This document shows, in pieces, positions 6,166-15,995 of a stretch of DNA of 64,000 bases (its first letter is position 1; each line of letters begins with the position of its first letter). The position numbers and the translations under genes were made by a program. The notes below the pieces were generated by a model. It saw only the letters and a program-made list of their open reading frames with translations, ran no database searches and was not told where the DNA came from. This DNA is from Paenibacillus xylaniclasticus. Lineage in GTDB: Bacteria > Bacillota > Bacilli > Paenibacillales > Paenibacillaceae. Location of the stretch: contig NZ_BIML01000003.1 in assembly GCF_004001065.1 (NCBI RefSeq), positions 1 through 64,000 of the forward strand, given 5' to 3'.

Positions 6166-9030
6166 TTAACGCTCCTCTCCCATTTTGACTGCTTGATGCA
6201 CACGCAGCCTGCGAATATGTAGGAGCAGCAGCATTGCACCGATTAGCATCATGACCGTTACGACACCATACAGCTGATTCGTATCCTGCGAGTCGAATAC
6301 AACGCGGAACGGCGGCACCGAATTGGCGACGTTATCCGTCGTCTGCAGGAATGGCAGAAACAGCTTACTTGCAATCTTGCCAATCGCGATACCTAGACCA
6401 ATCGACAAGCCCGCCGTGAACAACTGTTCTAACAGCAGCATACCGGTCAACTGGATACGCGATAAGCCCATTGCCCGAAGTACACCGAACTGAACGACCC
6501 GGCCAGAAAGATTAAAGAACCAGTATAGAACATATCCGGTAAGCGAAATAATAATCGAGACGAGGAAGCCGAGACTCAATATACCAAATACACCGCCTCG
6601 AGTCGGGTGCTTCGATTGCGTAAGCAGTTCTGTCCTCGCATCCTTCACATCTGCAAGCTCGATGCCTTTCTGCTGGAGCTCTGTCATAATTGGACCGACC
6701 AAAGCATTCGGCTCCATCTTCAGCCAGACGTCATATGGTATGATTGGAACCTGATCATAAATATAGTCCAGGTTCGCAATGACGAACGGCGATTGATCCG
6801 GATATTGACTCGGCCAGTACGGCAGAATACCTGCAACAGCGAACTCGATCATTCCATCTGTCAAACCGACTTGTATCGTATCTCCAAGCTTCAACTGATA
6901 TTTGTCTGCGACACTCGATGGAATGATAGCCGCTTGCTCGAACAATCCAAGATTGTTCAAGTAGTAGAACGGATGGACTGGATACAGATCGCTTCCGAAC
7001 CAAGCCACCTTAGAGAAGTCGACGTTGTCGATTCCCATCAATGTGCCTTGACCGATAGACTTATTCGCGACAACCACATTGCCTTTGGTCTGCAAGACGC
7101 GGGCAGCGGCTTCGACGCCTTCCAGCTCCTTAAATACTTGGAACGGCGGCTCTGTATAGTTGATGCGAGATGGAAGATTGCTGCCGCCTCCCTGACCACC
7201 CTGTCCTCCCTGACCACCATTCTGTCTGCCGCCGTTAGACTTGGTCAAATCGATTTCAGGCGAACCGGTCCATACCGTCTGCATAATGACGTCCGTGCCA
7301 AACTTATAAAGCGTTCGCTCCGTCGAGTTCAAATCAATCGTACGTGCCGCAGAAGCATTATAAACTCCAAGACCAAGCGTCAGAATGAGTAAGATCATAA
7401 GCGGATAATAGCCTTTGGATGATCGTGACAGCTGAGTCAACGTCAAGTAGAGCGGCACCGGTAGCAGCTTGCGGCCCAGCCAATTAAACAGTTTAAGCAG
7501 CCATGGGAAAATCCTTAGGAAAAATAGTCCTAATGAAAAGATTGCAATGGCTGGAACGAAGAACAGAAACGGCTGTACGTTAAGTTGATCGGTCGTCATA
7601 CCTGTCTGGAATGAAATCATCTGACGTTCATTAAATAAATACCAGCCGTACCCGGCGACACCGAGCAGCAGGACATCCAGAAACCAGCGCTGCCATACCG
7701 GTTGTCTGTCTGATCTAGCTAATTGCTGCTTGTAGCTTACAATGGACGAGCGGGCATACATGACAGCCGGAATGACGGTCGCCAGAATTGCCATCACTAC
7801 GGCAGCAACTCCTGCAATTATTGCCTCATTCGAGAATCCAACCGGTATCGACTTCCGATCGACGAAGGTCAGGAAGCCATTCGCCGAGCCAATGCTTTTC
7901 GCCATAAACCATCCAAGCATCGGACCAGCAATAAGCGCCAACGCGCCAAGCAGTACTCCTTCGAGCAAATAAATCATAATGATCTGTCTCGTTCGGGCAC
8001 CGCGGCTTCGCAGTACTGCTATGTCGGACCTCTGCTTATCGAGCGCTTGCCGAGCATTCATAGCGATGAAGTAGAACACCATCGCAATCATTGGTGCAGC
8101 CAGCGTGAATAACAGCGTCTGCAGCTGCAAGCTCTGCTTGCGGAATTCAGTTAGCGTCGAAGCGAACGATATTTCGATCTTCGTATCTTTCAGCTTCTGA
8201 TATAAATCGATATTCAATCGTTCAAGTGTGCGTCCGAGCGGTGATAATTGACTCGTCTTAATCTCTCTAAGGTCGAAGGCATAGTACCAGTTCGCCATAT
8301 GGAGCGGTACATTGCGCTGCTGCAGCAACCCTTTCACGAATGTATCAGATCCGATCTGGAGCCCGCTCATCATACTCTCCAGCCCTTGATACCAATAAGG
8401 GTCGGTATCCATTATCGGTTTGAAAGCCCCGACAATCTTAACCTTCAGCGTCAAATTGAGCCCGCCATATACGGGATACTCGAACTCATCGTCGATATGG
8501 ATATCGTTACGGTACATCGCTTCTTCCAGCATGACCGCCTCGATCGTATCCCCTTCGCCCAATGATGCATTGTCCTTAAACCAGCGGCCCTGGGTAACCT
8601 CAACCTTATCCTTTAAACCGGACATCGTCGTCAGCGACATCTGACGAACACGGCTAGGATCAACCTTCGTAACGTCGACCGGAACAACTTCTGTGCTCCG
8701 TATCGAGTAGGTCCGAACCTCAGTCGACACCGGAAACCCGATTCGCTTCGGAACGTCTTCTTGAATATAGGAGTCAACGTCGTTCAATCCGTTCAAATCC
8801 GTCTTCGTGCCTGCTGCAGCTTGATTGCGGATCAGCAGAGAGCCGGCTGGCAGCCCTTCGCTCTTCTCCTGCAGCGATTGCGCCACGACGCGCTTAAGTG
8901 CACCATCGGTGTACATCGGAATACTCGTCGCGAACGCTACAGCAATGACGAGTCCGACGAATGTGCTGAACGTCAGCCAACGCGTGTTCCACATCTTGCG
9001 GAACAAAAAACGAAACAACGGAATTCCCAT
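6166..9030 (-). CDS. FtsX/MacB-type ABC transporter permease, 954 residues
   Basis: One transmembrane helix near residues 16-37 precedes an extracellular domain to about 300. Three helices with intervening loops follow (about 305-430). Two more lie at 450-515 and another at 545-568. A second large extracellular domain of about 240 residues follows, then a final three-helix FtsX bundle (about 815-943). This is the duplicated MacB_PCD-FtsX layout of exporters that push lipids, peptides or antibiotics from the membrane, rather than of importers. Residues about 598-617 form a Gly/Gln-rich linker of repeated GGQ (plus 7182-7236). It sits between the MacA-like adaptor and the AbrB-tailed ATPase, with gaps of 3 bases on both sides, which indicates a single complex. 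The substrate cannot be read from the sequence. Confidence 0.88.
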   Translation of the reverse strand: MGIPLFRFLFRKMWNTRWLTFSTFVGLVIAVAFATSIPMYTDGALKRVVAQSLQEKSEGLPAGSLLIRNQAAAGTKTDLNGLNDVDSYIQEDVPKRIGFPVSTEVRTYSIRSTEVVPVDVTKVDPSRVRQMSLTTMSGLKDKVEVTQGRWFKDNASLGEGDTIEAVMLEEAMYRNDIHIDDEFEYPVYGGLNLTLKVKIVGAFKPIMDTDPYWYQGLESMMSGLQIGSDTFVKGLLQQRNVPLHMANWYYAFDLREIKTSQLSPLGRTLERLNIDLYQKLKDTKIEISFASTLTEFRKQSLQLQTLLFTLAAPMIAMVFYFIAMNARQALDKQRSDIAVLRSRGARTRQIIMIYLLEGVLLGALALIAGPMLGWFMAKSIGSANGFLTFVDRKSIPVGFSNEAIIAGVAAVVMAILATVIPAVMYARSSIVSYKQQLARSDRQPVWQRWFLDVLLLGVAGYGWYLFNERQMISFQTGMTTDQLNVQPFLFFVPAIAIFSLGLFFLRIFPWLLKLFNWLGRKLLPVPLYLTLTQLSRSSKGYYPLMILLILTLGLGVYNASAARTIDLNSTERTLYKFGTDVIMQTVWTGSPEIDLTKSNGGRQNGGQGGQGGQGGGSNLPSRINYTEPPFQVFKELEGVEAAARVLQTKGNVVVANKSIGQGTLMGIDNVDFSKVAWFGSDLYPVHPFYYLNNLGLFEQAAIIPSSVADKYQLKLGDTIQVGLTDGMIEFAVAGILPYWPSQYPDQSPFVIANLDYIYDQVPIIPYDVWLKMEPNALVGPIMTELQQKGIELADVKDARTELLTQSKHPTRGGVFGILSLGFLVSIIISLTGYVLYWFFNLSGRVVQFGVLRAMGLSRIQLTGMLLLEQLFTAGLSIGLGIAIGKIASKLFLPFLQTTDNVANSVPPFRVVFDSQDTNQLYGVVTVMMLIGAMLLLLHIRRLRVHQAVKMGEER

Positions 9031-9033
9031 CGT

Positions 9034-10116
9034 TTATCGACCTACGACTTTCTGCCCCGGTGTCAATCCTTTCAGGATTTCTGCTTCCGTTGCGGTTTGC
9101 TGGCCAACCTCGACATCAACCTCGCGCTTAGTGCCATCGCTTTCCACGACTTGCACATAGTTTCTGGAACCAATGCTGCGTAATGCAGACAATGGAATGA
9201 CGACCGCGTTCTCCTTGCGATTCACGACAATTTTTACCGACAGCGGCGTTCCGCGCTTCGCTTCTTTCGGCATCGATTCAAGCTCTATAAGCAGGAAATC
9301 TTCCGGACGTTCCTCCTTATTTCCTTGGCCGTTCTGACCAAAGTAACCACCGTTATTGTTGTCTTGTTCATCTGAAGGCAGTGGTAGCTGCTTTACAACC
9401 CCTTTTACTTCACCAACGCCGTTAATATCCGCTATGACGGGCATGCCAATTGCCACTTGCGCAAGCTCATCCTTGCCCATCTTCGCACCAGCCATTAAAT
9501 GAGACGTATCTGCTACAATGCAGATCGGATCATAAGCCTTAATCTGATCCCCTTTCTTAACATTCAAGGATACGATCGTGCCGGAGAACGGCGCTCTAAT
9601 AATGGCTTTATCGATCTCTTCTTGAAGATCGACCAGCGCTTGGCGCTCTTCTTCGAATTGAATGACCGCCTTCTCGAACTCAACAGGGTCCATCTCATCC
9701 TTCTGGCGCAGCGTCTGCTTCATCCGAACTTCGCTGCTGCGAATATCTAGCTGCTTCGACCGCAGCTGCTTGCGCAGCTCGTCAACGTCGAGCTCAGCAA
9801 TCGGATCACCTGCGTTGACGCTCTGACCGTTCTTGACGTACAGCTCCTTCAGCCGCTTGCCATCGAGCGTAAAGAACATCGTCTCTTCCTGCATCGAGAG
9901 CATCTTGCCGACGGACGACACTGTCTTCTCCAACGTCGCTGTCGTCACATCGTATTCGGGCTTCTTCGATATCGTCGGCGGCGTAATAGCCGGAAGCACT
10001 TCTTCCTCTTGTTCTTCCGGCAGTAAGCCGCATCCTCCCGCTGTCAACAGCGAGACGGACAGCATAACTGCCGCTCCTCTCTTAAATAAACTTCCCGTCC
10101 ACCATCTCGTAAACAT
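9034..10116 (-). CDS. MacA/HlyD-like periplasmic adaptor lipoprotein
   Basis: 360 residues. The signal sequence ends in LTAGGC with the lipidated Cys at position 29. The mature chain has a biotinyl-lipoyl-like first half (KRLKELYVKNGQSVNAGDPI), a coiled-coil hairpin (about 115-175, KQLRSKQLDIRSSEVRMKQT to QEEIDKA), the lipoyl second half (APFSGTIVSLNVKKGDQI), and beta-barrel and membrane-proximal domains ending ILKGLTPGQKVVGR. Such adaptors dock onto MacB/FtsX-type permeases; in Gram-positives they probably channel substrate through the wall. The ATG at 10116 has GGAGGTAG upstream and overlaps the end of the preceding ATPase gene by 35 bases, which suggests translational coupling. Family assignment is firm; the cargo is unknown. 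Confidence 0.88.
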   Translation of the reverse strand: MFTRWWTGSLFKRGAAVMLSVSLLTAGGCGLLPEEQEEEVLPAITPPTISKKPEYDVTTATLEKTVSSVGKMLSMQEETMFFTLDGKRLKELYVKNGQSVNAGDPIAELDVDELRKQLRSKQLDIRSSEVRMKQTLRQKDEMDPVEFEKAVIQFEEERQALVDLQEEIDKAIIRAPFSGTIVSLNVKKGDQIKAYDPICIVADTSHLMAGAKMGKDELAQVAIGMPVIADINGVGEVKGVVKQLPLPSDEQDNNNGGYFGQNGQGNKEERPEDFLLIELESMPKEAKRGTPLSVKIVVNRKENAVVIPLSALRSIGSRNYVQVVESDGTKREVDVEVGQQTATEAEILKGLTPGQKVVGR

Positions 10117-10924
10117 GGTCGGCTACCTCCAAAATCGTAGGATCGTGTGTTGTCATGCATATTGTTACTTGTTCTGCTGCGATGATATTTTGAAATACCG
10201 CCATTATTTGCGCCGCCATCTGGGAATCGAGCTCCGCAGTAGGCTCATCCGCCAGCAGCAGCTTCGGCCGATGTGCAATCGCTTTCGCGATCGCCACACG
10301 CTGTTGTTCCCCGCCTGACAGCTCGAACGGGCGATGATGCATCCGTTTCTCCAGCCCAACTAGACGGAGACAATGCGCTACGCGATCCTTCCATTCCTTC
10401 TTCGGCACTCCAGCCATTCGAAGCGACAGCTCGACGTTCTCCCAAGCAGACAAGAGCGGCATAAGCGCAAACGCCTGAAAGATGAACCCGATATCTCGGC
10501 GTCTAATCAACGTTCTATCGCCGTCGCCCAGCTTATGGAAGGGCTTGCCGTCGAACCATATTTCTCCTTTGCTCGGCTGATCCAATCCTCCAAGCATATT
10601 AAGCAGCGTCGTCTTACCAGAACCAGAACGACCTCTAAGCATAACGAGCTGATTCGGCACAATTTGCATTGTGATGCCCTTCAGCACATGTAACGGCTGC
10701 CCTCCGACCTGAAAGCTCCGCTCGACACCGTTAACTGTCATGAGCGGCTCGCTAGATGCCGGCGACCTTCTTCTCCCTGCCGGTGCGGACGCTGCTGCAT
10801 TGTTCTCGTCGATCGAAGCTTGCTCAGCTACTGCCTCCGAAGAATCTCCAGCTGCTGTTTCCATTTCAGCCGTTGAACTGCCCGTTTGTTTCGATTTGGT
10901 TCTCCACGCGGTCCACAAACCCAT
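10082..10924 (-). CDS. MacB-like ABC transporter ATPase
   Basis: 280 residues. An unusual low-complexity N-terminal extension of about 60 residues (rich in Ala, Glu, Ser, with GRRRSPASS) precedes the canonical domain starting LMTVNGVERSF. Motifs are Walker A GRSGSGKTTLLN, signature LSGGEQQRVAIAKAIA, Walker B LLLADEPTAELD and H-loop TTHD. It is the first gene of the five-gene exporter operon and would energise the 954-residue permease, alone or as a heterodimer with the AbrB-tailed ATPase. GGGGGAGG lies about 12 bases before the ATG at 10924, slightly far. An internal ATG at 10741 would remove the extension but has no visible ribosome site. Confidence 0.88.
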   Translation of the reverse strand: MGLWTAWRTKSKQTGSSTAEMETAAGDSSEAVAEQASIDENNAAASAPAGRRRSPASSEPLMTVNGVERSFQVGGQPLHVLKGITMQIVPNQLVMLRGRSGSGKTTLLNMLGGLDQPSKGEIWFDGKPFHKLGDGDRTLIRRRDIGFIFQAFALMPLLSAWENVELSLRMAGVPKKEWKDRVAHCLRLVGLEKRMHHRPFELSGGEQQRVAIAKAIAHRPKLLLADEPTAELDSQMAAQIMAVFQNIIAAEQVTICMTTHDPTILEVADHVYEMVDGKFI

Positions 10925-11207
10925 AGGCAGGCGGACACCTCCCCCTATCAGTCTTTCATTTTTCTCATTTATACTTTAGACGGCTTTGGTGGAAAAAAAG
11001 TTACGGTATTAAAGGAATATTTTTATAAAGAAATTTTTAGGTAAATCTTTTAACGCATTATCTTGATTTATAATAGAAGAGGCCTCTCACAGAAAGCGCA
11101 TTGCAATCCTGTAAGAAGCCTTAGATCGTCACTCCGAAGCTCGTTATGAAACTTTGAAATAAGCTGCAGCCTACTTCATCCTATGTACGATCTGCTGCGT
11201 CCTATAT
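10925..11207 (-). promoter_or_regulatory. Intergenic region with candidate exporter-operon promoter
   Basis: The best minus-strand candidate is TTTCCA, a 16-base spacer and TATAAA, about 45 bases before the ATPase start. The -35 is weak. The rest (about 11040-11200) is AT-rich and shows no gene, RNA or clear repeat. Confidence 0.35.
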
Positions 11208-11251
11208 AAAAAAACGCCCGCCAAGGAAGCCTTGCTTCCTTAGCGAACGGC
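11208..11251 (-). terminator. Terminator of the pyr operon
   Basis: On the minus strand an 8-bp inner stem (AAGGAAGC / GCTTCCTT), extended by GC pairs, is followed by CGTTTTTTT. It starts 10 bases after the pyrE stop and closes the operon. Confidence 0.9.
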
Positions 11252-11260
11252 TAATGGACA

Positions 11261-11908
11261 TTATTTGCCGAACGATTGCGGATCTTCACGCCAAGATTGG
11301 AGCGCTGCGATATCGGCCTGCTGCACCTTACCGATCTCGACCGCTACTTCAATCAACGCGGAGTAGTTCGACAGCGTTTCAAGCGGAATGCCTGCATTCG
11401 CGAACGCTTCCGTAGCTTGAGCGAACTGATAGGAGAAAATAGCGAGCACAGCGTTCACCTTCGCGCCTGCCTCTTGGACAGCAATTGCCGCTTTGAGCGA
11501 GCTGCCGCCCGTTGAGATCAAATCTTCGATGACCACAACGTTCTGCCCCTCCGCAATTCGTCCTTCGATTTGGTTTTGTTTGCCGTGACCCTTCGCTTTA
11601 TCGCGAATATATGCCATCGGAAGACCAAGCTTCTGCGCGACCCAAGCTGCGTGTGGAATGCCTGCCGTAGCAGTACCTGCGATTACTTCCGCATTCGGAT
11701 AACGTTCGCGGATAATAGCCGCGAAACCGTCTGCGATCAATTCGCGAATTGCCGGATATGCCATCGTCAGCCGGTTATCGCAGTAGATTGGCGATTTCAG
11801 GCCGCTCGTCCACGTAAATGGCTCATTCGGCCGAAGCGCTACCGCTTCAATATCCAGCAAACTTTTAGCAATTTCACGTGGCAGCTGCTCTACAGATACC
11901 GTCGTCAT
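11261..11908 (-). CDS. pyrE: Orotate phosphoribosyltransferase
   Basis: 215 residues. It joins orotate with PRPP to give OMP, the fifth step of pyrimidine synthesis, in the cytoplasm. The PRPP-binding motif VVVIEDLISTGGSSLKA (about residues 123-139) is intact, and the orotate-side loop region PFTWTSGLKSPIYCDNR is present. Length is normal for the family. The start ATG overlaps the pyrF stop by 4 bases (ATGA-type junction), so the last two enzymes are translationally coupled. It is the final gene of the operon. Confidence 0.96.
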   Translation of the reverse strand: MTTVSVEQLPREIAKSLLDIEAVALRPNEPFTWTSGLKSPIYCDNRLTMAYPAIRELIADGFAAIIRERYPNAEVIAGTATAGIPHAAWVAQKLGLPMAYIRDKAKGHGKQNQIEGRIAEGQNVVVIEDLISTGGSSLKAAIAVQEAGAKVNAVLAIFSYQFAQATEAFANAGIPLETLSNYSALIEVAVEIGKVQQADIAALQSWREDPQSFGK

Positions 11909-12642
11909 ACACTCATCAGCTCCTCAATTATCGATTCAAGCGCAGCGCGCGGACTAGGCGCCGACGTAATTGGCCTACCAATTACCATATAATCCGTTCC
12001 TGCTTTAACTGCATCTCCTGGCGTCATGATGCGCGATTGGTCGCCGATATCTGCACCTGCCGGTCGTATACCAGGCGTAATGGTCTTGAAGCTGCTGCCG
12101 CAGGCCGCTTTGATCGCTATAACCTCTTGCGGCGATGCGACAACGCCGTCCAAACCAGCTTCACGTGTAAGCTTCGCATAACGAATGACCGCCTCGTCCA
12201 CCGGCCCGGCAATCCCAATCTCGTCATTAAGGACCGCTTGGCTCGTACTAGTCAGATGGGTAACGGCGATAACTGTCGGACGCTTCACGCTGGCCCCGCC
12301 TGCAAGAGCAGCCTCAACGCCCTCCATCGCTGCTTCCATCATCGCTTTGCCGCCTGCTGCATGAACATTGAATAGATCGACGCCAAGCTTCGTAATGCTG
12401 TTCGCTCCGCCTTTAACCGTATTCGGAATATCGTGCATCTTCAAATCAAGAAAAACATTATAACCGCGATCCTTCAGCATCGTTACGAACGCTGGGCCAG
12501 CCGCATAATACAGCTGCATCCCTACCTTCATATAACAAGGTATGCCATCCAGCTCACGAAGCAGCTTCTCAGCTGCCGACGCTTCTGGATAGTCAAGCGC
12601 GACCATTATGCGTCCAGCCGCTTGCTCTAGTGTCAACCCCAT
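11905..12642 (-). CDS. pyrF: Orotidine 5'-phosphate decarboxylase
   Basis: About 245 residues. It converts OMP to UMP. The catalytic signature DLKMHDIPNTVKGG carries the Asp-Lys-Asp relay, and IMVALDYPEASAAEKLL and the C-terminal GTDYMVIGRPI phosphate-binding end are also present. I start it at the ATG at 12642, 8 bases after AAAGGGGAG; a longer open frame up to 12696 has no ribosome site. About 140 bases separate it from carB, an unusually wide gap in this compact operon. Confidence 0.95.
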   Translation of the reverse strand: MGLTLEQAAGRIMVALDYPEASAAEKLLRELDGIPCYMKVGMQLYYAAGPAFVTMLKDRGYNVFLDLKMHDIPNTVKGGANSITKLGVDLFNVHAAGGKAMMEAAMEGVEAALAGGASVKRPTVIAVTHLTSTSQAVLNDEIGIAGPVDEAVIRYAKLTREAGLDGVVASPQEVIAIKAACGSSFKTITPGIRPAGADIGDQSRIMTPGDAVKAGTDYMVIGRPITSAPSPRAALESIIEELMSV

Positions 12643-12675
12643 CCGCTTAGCTCCCCTTTCACGTTGCCATCGTAA

Positions 12676-12693
12676 TCCGGCGCAGGCGCCGGA
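12676..12693. other. GC-rich hairpin in the carB-pyrF gap
   Basis: TCCGGCG-CAGG-CGCCGGA forms a perfect 7-bp stem with no U-tract, so it is probably not a terminator. In Bacillus subtilis pyrK and pyrD occupy this position in the operon. The hairpin could be an mRNA processing or stabilising element, or a deletion scar. Confidence 0.4.
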
Positions 12694-12782
12694 CATGGAA
12701 GGCGGCCACCCGCCATCTACCTGTCCGACACTTTATAGAAGCGATCGGGCAGGCAGCCGAGCGTTGGCCGCTATCCGTTATC

Positions 12783-15700
12783 TTATTTGAACACCGGCAT
12801 CGAACGAGACGAGAAGTTAAGCGTCTCAAGCATGCGGAGCAGTGCGCGTACCGTATCGAGCGACGTCAAGCATACAGCGCCGTTCTCGACTGCTTCGCGA
12901 CGAATCCGGAAGCCGTCACGCTCTGGCGTCTTGCCTTTCGTCAGCGTATTGACGACGAAGTTCGCTTGACCCGTACGAATGAGGTCGAGAATATTTGGCG
13001 TACCTTCGCTCAACTTGTTCACGCGGGTAACACGCAGACCGGCCGCTTCAAGCGCCGCTGCTGTACCGCCCGTTGCAATCAGCTTATAGCCAAGCGCCGC
13101 AAAGCCTTCCATCAGCTCTACCGCGTCCTGCTTGTCTTTGTCCGCTACCGTTACGATGATCGCGCCTGTAGTTGGAATTTTCATACCGGCGCCGATCAAG
13201 CCTTTGTACAGAGCCTTCTCGTACTGTACGTCACGGCCCATTACTTCACCAGTTGATTTCATCTCCGGCGTCAAAGTCGGATCGACGCGGCGCAGCTTCG
13301 CGAACGAGAACACCGGTACTTTGACCGATACATACTCGTCTTCCGGCCACAGTCCGTCCGTATAACCGAGTTCAGACAGCTTCGTGCCAAGAATTGCTTT
13401 CGTCGCGAGGTTCGCCATCGGCAGATTCGTTACTTTAGACAAGAACGGAACCGTACGAGACGACCGCGGGTTAACCTCGATTACGTATACTTTCTCTTCG
13501 AAGATGACGAACTGAATGTTGACCAGACCGACTACCTGTAGCTCCTTCGCGATATTGATCGTAATATCGATAATTTGCTTCTTGATATCGTCCGACAGCG
13601 TTTGCGGCGGATAGACAGCTATTGAGTCACCGGAGTGAACGCCAGCGCGCTCGACATGCTCCATGATGCCCGGAATCAGAACCGTCTCGCCATCGCAGAT
13701 CGCGTCGACTTCTGCTTCTTTACCCAGCATGTAACGGTCAATGAGAACCGGATGCTCCGGATTAATTTTGACCGCTTCCTTCATGTAGCTTAGCAGCTCC
13801 GTATCGGAATATACGATTTCCATTGCGCGACCGCCAAGGACGTACGATGGACGGACGAGCACCGGATAACCAAGTCCTTGTGCTACAGCTACCGCTTCGT
13901 CCACGTTTGTAACCGTGCTGCCTTTCGGCTGCGGGATGTTCAGCTTTCGCAGCATCGCTTCGAATTTTTTACGATCCTCGGCTGCATCGATGCTCTCGAG
14001 GCTCGAGCCGAGAATGCGTACACCTGCTTTAGCAAGAGGCGCTGCTAGGTTAATAGCCGTCTGGCCGCCAAATTGTACGATAACACCAATTGGCTTCTCT
14101 TGCTCAATGACGTTCATGACATCTTCGAAGAACAGCGGCTCGAAGTACAGACGGTCTGAAGTCGAGAAGTCGGTCGATACCGTCTCAGGGTTGTTATTAA
14201 TAATTACAGCCTCGTAGCCAGCCTTCTGAATCGCCCATACAGCGTGTACAGTCGAGTAGTCGAACTCAATGCCTTGTCCAATACGGATCGGGCCAGAGCC
14301 GAGTACAAGAACCTTCTGCTTGTCCGTGTCAGTGACTTCATTCTCTGTCTCGTAGGTCGAGTAGTAATATGGCGTCGTCGCTTCGAATTCCGCTGCGCAC
14401 GTATCAACCATTTTGTAAACCGGCTTCAAGCCCTGCTCCAGACGCAGCGCGCGAACTTCGTCCTCATGCGTATGCGACTTTGCGCCGCCCTCGCGGCGCA
14501 GCTCAGCGATCGAACGGTCAGAGAAGCCTTTGCGCTTCGCTTCGTACAACGTCTCGCGAGACAGCGTCACTTCTTTGCGGATGCGGTCCTCGAACGCGAT
14601 GATGCCTTCAATTTTGTCAAGGAACCACCAGTCAACCTTCGTTAAATTTTGGATATCAAGCAATGCCCAGCCGCGGCGGAACGCTTCGGCGATCAGGAAC
14701 ATACGCTCATCGTCCGGCTTAATCAGGCGTGCCTTCAGCGTCTCGTCATCCAGTGAGGATGCCTCTTTCAAGCTGAGACGGTGTACGCCGATTTCAAGCG
14801 AGCGAACCGCTTTGTGAATCGACTCCTCGAACGTGCGGCCGATTGCCATTACTTCGCCGGTTGCTTTCATCTGCGTACCGAGCTTACGATTAGCCGACGT
14901 GAATTTGTCGAACGGCCAACGCGGAATTTTGGATACGATATAGTCAAGCGTAGGCTCGAAGCAAGCATAAGTTTGACCCGTTACCGGGTTCACAATTTCA
15001 TCCAATGTGTAGCCGACTGCAATCTTCGCCGCCATCTTCGCGATCGGATAGCCCGTCGCTTTGGAAGCAAGCGCCGACGAACGGCTAACGCGCGGGTTAA
15101 CCTCGATTACATAGTATTGATAGCTGTGCGGATCGAGCGCGAACTGTACGTTACAGCCACCTTCGATATTAAGCGCACGAATAATTTTGAGCGAAGCCGA
15201 GCGGAGCATTTGGTACTCGCGGTCGGACAGCGTCTGGCTAGGAGCTACGACGATCGAGTCGCCCGTATGAACGCCTACCGGGTCGAAGTTTTCCATGTTA
15301 CATACAACGATGCAGTTATCGTTCGCATCGCGCATAACTTCATATTCGACTTCTTTCATGCCGGCGATCGATTTCTCGATCAAGCATTGGCCGATCGGGC
15401 TGTAGCGAATACCCGAAGCAACCGTCTCAAGCAGCTCTTCTTCATTCGCACAAATGCCGCCGCCCGTACCACCAAGCGTGTACGCAGGGCGAACGATGAT
15501 CGGGTAACCGATCTCGTTCGCGAAATCGATCGCTTCTTGAACCGTCGTCACGATTACCGATTCCGGTACCGGCTGCTCCAGCTCACGCATCAGCTCGCGG
15601 AACAAGTCGCGGTCCTCGGCACGCTCGATGGCGTCGAGCTGCGTACCGAGCAGCTTCACGCCTTCACGCTCGAGGACACCAGCGCGAGCCAGCTCAACGG

Positions 15701-15995
15701 CCATATTCAGGCCCGTCTGGCCACCTAGCGTAGGCAGCAAGCCGTCCGGCTTTTCTTTGCGAATAATTTGCGAGACGAAATCGAGCGTAATCGGCTCGAT
15801 GTAAACTTTATGAGCCATGTTCGTATCGGTCATAATCGTAGCAGGGTTGCTGTTGATCAGAACGACCTCAAAGCCTTCATCCATCAAGGCTTGGCATGCT
15901 TGCGTACCGGCATAGTCGAATTCTGCCGCTTGTCCAATTACGATCGGACCGGAGCCGATGACGAGAATTTTTTTCAGTTCATTATTTTTGGGCAT
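12783..15995 (-). CDS. carB: Carbamoyl phosphate synthase, large subunit
   Basis: 1070 residues, the standard length. Two homologous halves each hold an ATP-grasp domain (first [20 protein letters not shown], second [20 protein letters not shown]). The C-terminal allosteric domain ([20 protein letters not shown] onward) includes the nucleotide-binding [11 protein letters not shown]. It makes carbamoyl phosphate from bicarbonate, ATP and the ammonia tunnelled from CarA, feeding both pyrimidines and, if no second copy exists, arginine. It overlaps the end of carA by 14 bases. Confidence 0.97.
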   Translation of the reverse strand: MPKNNELKKILVIGSGPIVIGQAAEFDYAGTQACQALMDEGFEVVLINSNPATIMTDTNMAHKVYIEPITLDFVSQIIRKEKPDGLLPTLGGQTGLNMAVELARAGVLEREGVKLLGTQLDAIERAEDRDLFRELMRELEQPVPESVIVTTVQEAIDFANEIGYPIIVRPAYTLGGTGGGICANEEELLETVASGIRYSPIGQCLIEKSIAGMKEVEYEVMRDANDNCIVVCNMENFDPVGVHTGDSIVVAPSQTLSDREYQMLRSASLKIIRALNIEGGCNVQFALDPHSYQYYVIEVNPRVSRSSALASKATGYPIAKMAAKIAVGYTLDEIVNPVTGQTYACFEPTLDYIVSKIPRWPFDKFTSANRKLGTQMKATGEVMAIGRTFEESIHKAVRSLEIGVHRLSLKEASSLDDETLKARLIKPDDERMFLIAEAFRRGWALLDIQNLTKVDWWFLDKIEGIIAFEDRIRKEVTLSRETLYEAKRKGFSDRSIAELRREGGAKSHTHEDEVRALRLEQGLKPVYKMVDTCAAEFEATTPYYYSTYETENEVTDTDKQKVLVLGSGPIRIGQGIEFDYSTVHAVWAIQKAGYEAVIINNNPETVSTDFSTSDRLYFEPLFFEDVMNVIEQEKPIGVIVQFGGQTAINLAAPLAKAGVRILGSSLESIDAAEDRKKFEAMLRKLNIPQPKGSTVTNVDEAVAVAQGLGYPVLVRPSYVLGGRAMEIVYSDTELLSYMKEAVKINPEHPVLIDRYMLGKEAEVDAICDGETVLIPGIMEHVERAGVHSGDSIAVYPPQTLSDDIKKQIIDITINIAKELQVVGLVNIQFVIFEEKVYVIEVNPRSSRTVPFLSKVTNLPMANLATKAILGTKLSELGYTDGLWPEDEYVSVKVPVFSFAKLRRVDPTLTPEMKSTGEVMGRDVQYEKALYKGLIGAGMKIPTTGAIIVTVADKDKQDAVELMEGFAALGYKLIATGGTAAALEAAGLRVTRVNKLSEGTPNILDLIRTGQANFVVNTLTKGKTPERDGFRIRREAVENGAVCLTSLDTVRALLRMLETLNFSSRSMPVFK

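Noticed and set aside
14781-15728. Plus-strand frame of 315 codons opposite carB
   Set aside because: Arg-rich antisense shadow of the highly conserved carB frame.
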